A DNA stretch of 6,502 nt from Clostridia bacterium (GTDB taxonomy: Bacteria; Bacillota_A; Clostridia; Christensenellales; UBA1750): the NCBI GenBank assembly GCA_017413675.1, contig JAFPSR010000085.1, positions 1 to 6,502 of the forward strand, read 5' to 3'. How positions within the stretch are numbered: the first letter of the stretch is position 1; each line of letters starts with the position of its first letter. Below the pieces are notes generated by a model that was not told where the DNA came from, made no database searches, and saw nothing but the letters and a program-made list of their open reading frames with translations. Shown here piece after piece: positions 1 to 5,221 of this stretch. A program made the translations under genes and the position numbers.

Positions 1-482
1 AACAGCCCGCCGATCAGGGTCACCGCCCAGAGCGGGATGCTCTCGAAAAAGCCCGCCTCCTCAATCGAGGCAACAATTTCCTGCGGCAGGACCATCCTGT
101 CGGCGTTCCCCAGCCCGGCGGACTGCAGGATGGAGGAAACAATCCCCTGCACAACGGACAGGAAGGCAAGCATGATCTCCAGCCCGTGCGTGATGACCGC
201 CTTGGCCAGGGCAAAACGCAGGAACAGCTTCACCGCCATCTCCGGTTTTTTGACCTCCGCAAATCCCGCGGCGGTCTTCATGACCCCGATTACAAAAAAG
301 AGGACCAGGAGCGCATACCCGACCGCCTGCAGGGCCCCGTGCACCGACACGATTACCGACCAGACGGAACCGCCCCGGAAGCTTTCCGGGGACTGGGTCA
401 GAAGCATCCAGATCTCCGACAGTTTCTCATTCCAGGTTTCCAGCGCGTTCTCCAGGTTCTGGACCACCCAGTTGTCCGACAT
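1..482 (-). CDS. VirB6/TrbL-like conjugal transfer membrane protein, N-terminal part (cut by window edge)
   Basis: The polytopic inner-membrane protein of a type IV secretion system, thought to form part of the channel that carries DNA out during conjugation. Only 160 codons from the start are in the window. The ATG at 482-480 is preceded five bases upstream by a strong Shine-Dalgarno run (AAGGGGGG, complement of 488-495). Residues 1-37 are a polar, Trp-rich amphipathic stretch beginning MSDNWVVQNLENALETWNEK. Hydrophobic segments follow at about 48-68 and 100-120, separated by a basic stretch with motif VKKPEMAVKLFLRFALAKA (77-95) that I recognise from VirB6/TrbL-like proteins of Firmicutes ICEs; a third begins near 150. 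It lies 27 bp downstream of the pilin-like gene, the pilin-then-VirB6 order typical of these elements, and is surely co-transcribed with it. The family assignment is from remembered similarity, so the general class is surer than the subfamily. Confidence 0.8.
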   Translation of the reverse strand, partial: MSDNWVVQNLENALETWNEKLSEIWMLLTQSPESFRGGSVWSVIVSVHGALQAVGYALLVLFFVIGVMKTAAGFAEVKKPEMAVKLFLRFALAKAVITHGLEIMLAFLSVVQGIVSSILQSAGLGNADRMVLPQEIVASIEEAGFFESIPLWAVTLIGGL

Positions 483-509
483 TCCATCCCCCCTTCCCGG
501 ATCCCGGCC

Positions 510-797
510 TTACCCGGTGATCAGGTCCAGGATTTCCCTGGCAAAGGTAATGATCACCCCGCCGGCCAGCGTCAGGAACCCGTTCGAACGCTGGGACGGG
601 TCATGGCTCTGGAAGGACAGTCCGACCTGCACGATGCCCCAGCCCAATAAAATAAGCCCGACCGCGCGGATCAGGCCAAAGATAAAACTGCTTAGATTGT
701 TGACGACCGCCATGGGATCCCCGGCCGCCAGTGCCGGAACCGGCAGAAGCGCTGCCAGCAGCATCCCCGGGATCCACCACAAACGTTTCCTCTTCAA
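510..797 (-). CDS. VirB2/TrbC-like conjugative pilin subunit, 95 aa, TTG start
   Basis: A small secreted two-helix membrane protein, the probable pilin or pilin-like subunit of the conjugation apparatus. A classic signal peptide is visible: basic MKRKR, hydrophobic 6-20, and an ALAA cleavage site near 22-25. The mature part of about 70 residues has two hydrophobic helices (about 36-60 and 74-92) joined by a polar loop SFQSHDPSQRS, the VirB2/TrbC layout. The start chosen is TTG at 797-795: it lies five bases after GGATGGGG and puts the basic residues at the very N-terminus. An in-frame ATG at 848 would add 17 charged residues before the signal peptide and has a weaker site only four bases away. 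The frame stays open further upstream without an ATG and with unconvincing composition. It is the first transfer gene visible here; the coupling-protein gene often found just upstream in such ICEs is absent. A Maff2-type name is the main alternative. Confidence 0.78.
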   Translation of the reverse strand: MKRKRLWWIPGMLLAALLPVPALAAGDPMAVVNNLSSFIFGLIRAVGLILLGWGIVQVGLSFQSHDPSQRSNGFLTLAGGVIITFAREILDLITG

Positions 798-858
798 AAC
801 ATCCCCATCCTTTCTTTTCCTCCCGGCACCTTGTTCCCGTGCCGGCATCCTTTCCTGT

Positions 859-886
859 CCGGACTGTCTGTTTTCCTTCAGTCCGG
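859..886 (-). promoter_or_regulatory. Perfect 8-bp inverted repeat in the pilin-gene leader
   Basis: CCGGACTG at 859-866 is exactly repeated in inverse at 879-886, with a 12-base loop. In a leftward transcript starting in the AT-rich region this hairpin would lie in the 5' leader, about 60 bases before the TTG start of the pilin and ten bases before the unused ATG at 848. No T-run follows on either strand, so it does not look like an intrinsic terminator. It could be an RNA stability or translational control element, or a DNA operator. Confidence 0.4.
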
Positions 887-998
887 CAATCCTTCTTTGC
901 TCCCGTATCCCCCCTCCCAGGGTCCTGCCCGGCCGTGCCCCCTCCCCGGGACAGACCCCGGGGACAGCGTCTGCGCATTGATTTTTCCGGTTCTCTAT

Positions 999-1027
999 GA
1001 TATATAACTATTATAGATATATATATC
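999..1027. promoter_or_regulatory. AT-rich palindrome, possible operator
   Basis: GATATATA at 999-1006 is matched inversely by TATATATC at 1020-1027 around a 13-base spacer that holds the leftward TATAAT. The symmetry and its overlap with promoter-like hexamers on both strands would suit a dimeric repressor site. The repeat is simple TA-rich sequence, so chance is a serious alternative. Confidence 0.3.
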
Positions 1028-1059
1028 GGATCCTTTGTTTTCCCTATTGAATGATTATA
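1010..1059 (-). promoter_or_regulatory. Candidate -10 elements for the leftward transfer operon
   Basis: Read on the minus strand, exact TATAAT hexamers occur at 1015-1010 and 1059-1054. Neither has a good TTGACA-like -35 at 16-18 bases (the matching hexamers are ACAAAG and ACAGAA), so if used they would need an activator or another sigma context. They overlap the rightward candidates, so the two operons may compete for the same DNA. Confidence is low. Confidence 0.3.
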
Positions 1060-1124
1060 TATGTATATCTGATTTTTTCTGTACAAACCTGCTCCTTACG
1101 GAGAATTCCGGGAGGTTCATTCCT

Positions 1125-1997
1125 ATGAAAACAAAACTTGCTGCAATCGGCCTGCTGATTGCGGCTGCCGCCCTCTGCCTTATCCTGGTTTTCGGACGCG
1201 GTCGTCCCGTGCCGGTATTGGAACCGCCTTCGGAAGAGGCCGGCGCCACGGACACCCGTACCGTAAAGATCGAAGCGGATAACCGGCAGATCGTCATCGA
1301 AAACCCGGAGGGAAAAACCCTCTCTGAATATCTGAAGGAAGCCGGCATCCCCATGTCCGGGGATGACATCCTCATGTTCTCTTCCAACCAGGATATCACC
1401 GGCGATGTAGACTTCCAGCTGCTCCGCCCGGCCAACGTGTCCGTAATCGTCTCCTCCCCGGAGAACCGGGAAGGCGTCAGACATATCGTCGTCTGCTACA
1501 CCGGCACGGTGGCCGATGCCCTCGCTTCCGTCGGCATCACCCCGGGCGGGAATGTGACCGTATTCCCAAGCCCGGATACGCCCCTGCAGGATCATATGAT
1601 CATCCTGGTCACCATCCATGACAGTACACCGGACGATCCGGAAGGAGAACCTTCCGGAGACGACCCGGCTGCCGGAGAGCCAACCTTCGAGCCCACCCCG
1701 GAGAACAGCCAGGATTCCCCCGCGGCTACAGCCAGGCCCAATACCACATCACGGCCGTCCGCGACATCCAGGCCCAAAGCGACAACCAGGCCCACCAGTA
1801 CGGCCAGGCCTGCCGGTACGCCCAAGGTTACCGCCACCCCCAAACCCGCAGCAACCCCCAAGCCCACCGCTACGCCCAAACCCACCCCGTCCCGGGTCCT
1901 GATCAGTGTGGAAACATACGAAGACTGTGACGGGTCCGGCCACGGTGTCAAGGTATACACCTACTCCGACGGGACACAGGAAGAGGTGTATTACTGA
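1125..1997 (+). CDS. Membrane-anchored surface protein with two DUF348-like domains, hexapeptide linker and C-terminal DCDGSGHG module
   Basis: A 290-residue extracellular protein of unknown exact role. An N-terminal hydrophobic segment (about 5-23) acts as signal peptide or anchor; no good lipobox is seen. Residues about 45-109 and 104-165 read as two copies of the small beta-grasp DUF348 (YabE-type) domain. The second is clearest: TVADALASVGITPGGNVTV, then DTPLQDHMIILVTI, the usual 'V.daL...GI...D...p...tpl.dgm.I.V' pattern. An acidic stretch (167-200) and a Thr/Pro/Arg/Lys linker of nine hexapeptides (202-255) follow, then a 35-residue end module with ETYEDCDGSGHGVKVYTYSDG. DUF348 domains usually occur in exported wall-associated proteins, often with G5 or peptidoglycan-active domains; none is present here, so this may be a binding or scaffold protein. 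The ATG at 1125 has GGGAGG nine bases upstream; an earlier TTG at 1035 lies in the promoter region and has no ribosome site. The stop overlaps the next start (TGATG). Confidence 0.75.
   Translation: MKTKLAAIGLLIAAAALCLILVFGRGRPVPVLEPPSEEAGATDTRTVKIEADNRQIVIENPEGKTLSEYLKEAGIPMSGDDILMFSSNQDITGDVDFQLLRPANVSVIVSSPENREGVRHIVVCYTGTVADALASVGITPGGNVTVFPSPDTPLQDHMIILVTIHDSTPDDPEGEPSGDDPAAGEPTFEPTPENSQDSPAATARPNTTSRPSATSRPKATTRPTSTARPAGTPKVTATPKPAATPKPTATPKPTPSRVLISVETYEDCDGSGHGVKVYTYSDGTQEEVYY
1728..1889 (+). repeat. Nine tandem 18-bp units encoding a T-x-(R/K)-P-x-x hexapeptide linker
   Basis: In-frame hexapeptides read TARPNT, TSRPSA, TSRPKA, TTRPTS, TARPAG, TPKVTA, TPKPAA, TPKPTA and TPKPTP. The first five use Arg (CAGGCCC-type or CGGCCG cores) and the last four use Lys (CCCAAA/G cores), which suggests two rounds of expansion. 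Such Pro/Thr/basic stretches typically act as extended wall-spanning linkers and may be glycosylated. The DNA period makes copy-number change by slippage or recombination likely, always in frame. Confidence 0.85.
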
Positions 1998-3778
1998 TGA
2001 AATACGGACTGTCCAACCGGCCGCTTCCCCTTGCGGGGATGGCCCTTCTGCTTCTTGGATTCCTTGCCCTGTGCCTCCTTCTGCCTTCCCGTGCTTTTGC
2101 ACTGGATGCCGAAACCCCTGCAGAAATCCCCGCACAGACGGAACCCGGGAACGGCAGCGGGGATATCCCGGAAACGGCTGACAATATATCCGGGAATCCG
2201 GAAACCCCTGCGGAAGATACGGACGGGGACGAGACGGCAGGTCTGCCCGAAACGGAAGACGGGGAGGATCTGGAAGCCCCGGCGCAGGAACCCCCCCATA
2301 TGAGGAGCACCCCCGCATCCCAGCCGGCCTCCGGCCTGGTCTGGAAAGACGGGAAACTGTATTACTATCTGGAGGACGGCACCCTTTTCACGGACGGGTA
2401 TAAAGCCATCACGGAAAACGGGGTTACTTCCTATTATTATTTCGAATCCGACGGGGCCGCCTTTACCGAAGGATACAAGGCCTTCCCCCTGAACGGCACC
2501 CGAAAATACTTCTATTTCCAGCCCGACGGCACCGCATTCACGGGAGGCTACAAGACCTTCTCCCAGGGCGGCAAGCAGTACTATTTCTTCTTCCAGGAAG
2601 ACGGCACCGCCTTCACCGGCGGGTATAAGGAAATCGTCCTGGACGGGGAATTGTACTATTTCTATTTCCTGGCCAACGGGCAGGGCTACAATACCGGCTA
2701 TAAGACGGTAGAGAAAAACGGGCAGAAATACTATTTCTACTTCGGCAGCGACGGCAGGGCTGTGACAGACACCATGAAGTCGATCCCCCTGGGAACCCGC
2801 ACTGCCTATTTCCTCTTCCAGGAAGACGGCACCGCCTATACCGAAGGCTACAAATCCCTCACCGAGGGCGGCAATACCGATTACTATTATTTCCTGCGCA
2901 ACGGGCAGGCTTTCACAACCGGCTACAAAACGGTCCCCCTGGACGGGGAGACCCGGTACTTCTATTTTGAGGAGGATGGGAAAGCCTTCACCGGCGGGCT
3001 GAAAAGCGTCGCCTTCGGCCCCCAGTCCTACTACTACTATTTCCAGCCTTCCGGGCAGGCCGTGACCGCCAGCTACCAGGCTGTCGGGGAAACAAACTAC
3101 TATTTCCAGGACAACGGGCGGGCTGCCTGTGAAACGTTCGCATCCATTGACGGGAAACTGTACTATTTTGACAAAACCTATGCTTCCGTAACAGACGGGT
3201 GGTTCTGTGTGGAGGACGGGTATTATTATGCCAAAGCCGACGGATCCCTCCTGACGGACACGGTGAAGGAAGGCTACCGCCTGGATGCCGACGGCAAATG
3301 CACAACCAAATACCGGATCATCCAGTATGTTAACCAGATTACATCCCCTTCCATGACCAATCAGGAAAAAATCACCGCGCTGTATGACTGGGTTCTGAAC
3401 AGCAGTTTCACCTATATCCGCACCTATGAACATGTCAGTTCCACCTGGGTCTGGAAGGACAGCTGGCCGGACGACATGGCTGCCAGCCTCATGGACCAGA
3501 AGGGCGGCAACTGTTACCGGTACGCGGCCTTCCTGGGGTTTATGATCCATGAGGCAACCGGGCTGCCTGTGATGGTCTATCACGGGAAAACACCCGGTTC
3601 ATCCGTTCCCCTGACCTCCCACGGATGGACGGTCGTCCAGGAGGACGGCATCTGGTATTCCTACGATGTCGAACTGCATAAGTTCAACAATTTCGCCCGC
3701 GAAAGAGTCTTCCGCGTCCCGTACTCCGAATCCGAAGGGAAACTGTACTTTGAAGGTGTAGGCGCCAATCTGTATTGA
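1997..3778 (+). CDS. Secreted repeat protein with C-terminal transglutaminase-like domain
   Basis: A 593-residue exported protein. The signal peptide (hydrophobic 11-30) ends at AFA (33-35), and an acidic Pro/Glu/Asp/Thr linker (36-115) follows. About 13 aromatic repeats run from Trp116 to about 436; units 2-10 (139-363) are exactly 25 residues with the pattern NG..YYYF..DG.AFT.GYK, as in CW-binding/choline- or glucan-binding repeats. Residues 439-593 form a transglutaminase-like (papain-fold) domain: Cys506 in KGGNCYRYAAF, His542 in SHGW and Asp557 in YSYDVE make the expected triad. The domain could crosslink, cleave or otherwise act on peptide amides; members of this superfamily include proteases and amidases as well as crosslinkers, so the reaction is not settled. 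The repeats presumably hold it at the surface or on a polysaccharide. The ATG overlaps the previous stop by one base and has AGGAAGAGG ten bases upstream, so translation is likely coupled. Confidence 0.87.
   Translation: MKYGLSNRPLPLAGMALLLLGFLALCLLLPSRAFALDAETPAEIPAQTEPGNGSGDIPETADNISGNPETPAEDTDGDETAGLPETEDGEDLEAPAQEPPHMRSTPASQPASGLVWKDGKLYYYLEDGTLFTDGYKAITENGVTSYYYFESDGAAFTEGYKAFPLNGTRKYFYFQPDGTAFTGGYKTFSQGGKQYYFFFQEDGTAFTGGYKEIVLDGELYYFYFLANGQGYNTGYKTVEKNGQKYYFYFGSDGRAVTDTMKSIPLGTRTAYFLFQEDGTAYTEGYKSLTEGGNTDYYYFLRNGQAFTTGYKTVPLDGETRYFYFEEDGKAFTGGLKSVAFGPQSYYYYFQPSGQAVTASYQAVGETNYYFQDNGRAACETFASIDGKLYYFDKTYASVTDGWFCVEDGYYYAKADGSLLTDTVKEGYRLDADGKCTTKYRIIQYVNQITSPSMTNQEKITALYDWVLNSSFTYIRTYEHVSSTWVWKDSWPDDMAASLMDQKGGNCYRYAAFLGFMIHEATGLPVMVYHGKTPGSSVPLTSHGWTVVQEDGIWYSYDVELHKFNNFARERVFRVPYSESEGKLYFEGVGANLY
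2411..3085 (+). repeat. Nine consecutive 75-bp units encoding 25-residue aromatic repeats
   Basis: Units start at codons for TENGVTSYYYF, PLNGTRKYFYF, SQGGKQYYFFF, VLDGELYYFYF, EKNGQKYYFYF, PLGTRTAYFLF, TEGGNTDYYYF, PLDGETRYFYF and AFGPQSYYYYF, with no change in period. DNA blocks such as CAGGAAGACGGCACCGCC recur nearly unchanged in different units, so the array has probably grown by duplication. Flanking units (1 and 11-13) are shorter (about 21-23 residues), more like canonical 20-residue cell-wall-binding repeats. Confidence 0.9.
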
Positions 3779-3793
3779 TCGGAAGGTTATGAC

Positions 3794-5206
3794 ATGGTCT
3801 TCTCGTCTTTAGTTTTTCTGTGTATTTTTCTTCCGATCGTGCTGATCCTGCACTCGGTAATTAAGAACAGAACCGCGCAGAACGGCTTGCTGCTTGCAGC
3901 AAGCCTGCTTTTCTATGCCTACGGGGAGCCTGTCTATGTCCTGCTGATGCTTGCCAGCGCGCTGTACAATTACTGTTTTGCCCTGCTGATCCAAAGATGC
4001 ACCGGCAGACTCATCCCCATCCTGGCGGTCGCCGTCAACATCGGGGTGCTGGGCGTTTTCAAATACACCGGCTTCCTCCTTTCCAACCTGAACGCGCTGT
4101 TCGGCCTTTCCATCCCCGTCCCGGCGATCTCCCTCCCTATCGGCATCTCGTTTTTCACCTTTCAGGCTCTCTCCTACGTTATCGATGTGTACCGGGGACA
4201 GGTCCCTGTCCAGAAAAACTATGCCAAGCTGCTGTTGTACATTTCCTTTTTCCCCCAGCTGATTGCCGGGCCTATTGTCCGGTACCGGGATATCGAGCAG
4301 GAGATTGATACCCGCACCGTAAGCCTCACGGAAATTGCCCCGGGCCTTCGCCGGTTTATATTCGGTCTCGGCAAAAAGGTCCTGATTGCCAACGCCATGG
4401 GGGCAGCAGCGGACACGATCTTCAATTCCGGGGCCGCCGGCCTGAATATCCTTTCCGCCTGGCTTGGCGCCGTTGCCTACCTGATGCAGATCTATTACGA
4501 TTTCAGCGGCTACAGCGATATGGCCATCGGGCTCGGCCGGATGTTCGGTTTCCATTTCCGGGAAAACTTCAACTATCCTTATCTTGCCTCCAGCGTCCAG
4601 GATTTCTGGCGGCGCTGGCATATCTCCCTTTCCTCCTGGTTCCGGGACTATGTCTATATCCCGCTGGGGGGAAACCGGAAGGGACAGGCAAGAACAATCC
4701 TCAACCGGATCATTGTTTTCTTCCTGACCGGTCTGTGGCACGGTGCCAACTGGACCTTTGTTGTCTGGGGCCTGTTCCACGGTGCCTTCCTCCTTCTGGA
4801 GGAAGCCGTCCCGGCACTCCGGCGCCTTCCGAAAGCCTGGGGCCGTCTCTATACCCTGCTGGCTGTTACGCTCGGATTCGTTATTTTCCGTGCAGACTCC
4901 ATGACGGAAGCCGTCCTGTATCTTTCCCGGATGTTTGCCGGTTTTGATTTTTCCGCAGCGGCGAATGCCCTCCCGGTCCGCGTCCTGACCCCGTATTTTC
5001 TCACCATGCTGGCAGCCGCAGTGATCGGGTGCGGCCCTCTCAGCCTGCTGAAAAACCGGTTCCTTCCGGAAGGCGGGGATGCAGTCTCTGCCAGGCGGCA
5101 GACCTTATGCACAGTTTCCTATATCCTGGCCTTCCTGCTCCTTGTCTGGTGTGTAATGCGCCTGACTTCCGGCACCTACAACCCGTTCATCTACTTCCGT
5201 TTCTAG
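3794..5206 (+). CDS. MBOAT-family O-acyltransferase (AlgI/DltB/PatA type)
   Basis: A 470-residue polytopic membrane protein of standard family length, with roughly eleven hydrophobic segments by eye. Members move an acyl group, usually acetyl, across the membrane for O-acylation of extracellular polymers such as alginate, wall polysaccharide or teichoic acid. Signature motifs are all present: PIGISFFTFQALSYVIDVYRG (115-135), FFPQLIAGPIVRY, YDFSGYSDMAIGLGRMFGF (around Asp236), FWRRWHISLSSWFRDYVYIPLGGNR (with His276) and GLWHGANWTFVVWGLFHG. His316 in WHGANW corresponds to the invariant family catalytic histidine. The end TYNPFIYFRF is typical of AlgI-like members. The ATG has GGAAGG seven bases upstream and lies 15 bp after the transglutaminase gene. 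The next gene encodes an SGNH partner, the arrangement seen in AlgI-AlgJ/X and in Bacillus PatA-PatB. The acceptor polymer cannot be read from the sequence; no D-alanylation genes are visible, so acetyl is likelier than D-Ala. Confidence 0.94.
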   Translation: MVFSSLVFLCIFLPIVLILHSVIKNRTAQNGLLLAASLLFYAYGEPVYVLLMLASALYNYCFALLIQRCTGRLIPILAVAVNIGVLGVFKYTGFLLSNLNALFGLSIPVPAISLPIGISFFTFQALSYVIDVYRGQVPVQKNYAKLLLYISFFPQLIAGPIVRYRDIEQEIDTRTVSLTEIAPGLRRFIFGLGKKVLIANAMGAAADTIFNSGAAGLNILSAWLGAVAYLMQIYYDFSGYSDMAIGLGRMFGFHFRENFNYPYLASSVQDFWRRWHISLSSWFRDYVYIPLGGNRKGQARTILNRIIVFFLTGLWHGANWTFVVWGLFHGAFLLLEEAVPALRRLPKAWGRLYTLLAVTLGFVIFRADSMTEAVLYLSRMFAGFDFSAAANALPVRVLTPYFLTMLAAAVIGCGPLSLLKNRFLPEGGDAVSARRQTLCTVSYILAFLLLVWCVMRLTSGTYNPFIYFRF

Positions 5207-5221
5207 AAAGGGGGAAGCTTT

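Larger units (their letters stand above)
978..1063 (+). promoter_or_regulatory. Candidate sigma-70-type promoters for the rightward operon
   Basis: Two candidates read toward the gene at 1125. The first is TTGATT (978-983), 17 bases, TATATA (1001-1006), with TATAAC also readable at 1003-1008. The second is TTGTTT (1035-1040), 17 bases, TATATG (1058-1063). Each has correct spacing and a plausible -35, but the region is so AT-rich that -10-like hexamers are expected by chance. The position 60 to 120 bases upstream of a strong ribosome site is right for the operon promoter; which one is used cannot be decided. Confidence 0.4.
798..1124. other. Divergent intergenic region between the transfer operon and the surface-modification operon
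   Basis: A 327-bp stretch with no convincing gene. The half next to the pilin (about 800-975) is GC-rich with long C runs on the plus strand. The half next to the rightward genes (about 978-1080) is strongly AT-rich. Open frames crossing it either overlap the pilin antisense or give Arg/Gly/Pro-rich low-complexity peptides with no ribosome site. The sharp composition switch and divergent gene starts mark it as the regulatory region for both operons. Confidence 0.8.

Noticed and set aside
859..886. Hairpin as an intrinsic terminator
   Set aside because: Neither side of the inverted repeat is followed by a T-run, and it lies upstream of the leftward pilin gene rather than after a gene.
37..981. 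A 314-codon plus-strand open frame over the VirB6 and pilin genes
   Set aside because: It is antisense to two genes with proper ribosome sites and membrane segments; the Ser/Pro/Arg-rich product is typical of a shadow frame.
601..1086. A minus-strand frame overlapping the pilin gene and leader
   Set aside because: It is out of frame with the pilin, begins in the AT-rich promoter zone and gives an Arg/Gly-rich low-complexity peptide.
1035..1124. A 30-codon N-terminal extension of the DUF348 protein from TTG 1035
   Set aside because: There is no ribosome site; it runs through promoter-like AT-rich DNA and would bury the signal segment behind 30 residues. The ATG at 1125 has GGGAGG at good spacing.
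1728..3085. Tandem repeats as a CRISPR array
   Set aside because: Both arrays are in-frame coding repeats with 18- and 75-bp periods and no unique spacers.
1991..3583. A 530-codon open frame on the minus strand, antisense to the repeat-transglutaminase gene
   Set aside because: It mirrors the 25-residue repeat array and GC-rich codon bias of the sense gene, has no recognisable domain and overlaps a gene with an intact signal peptide and catalytic motifs.
3809..4780. A 323-codon minus-strand open frame inside the MBOAT gene
   Set aside because: It is a shadow of a clear MBOAT coding region; its product is charged and patternless.
3779..5221. Transcription terminators between the right-hand genes
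   Set aside because: The gaps are only 15 bp and hold ribosome sites without stem-loops, which supports a single operon.
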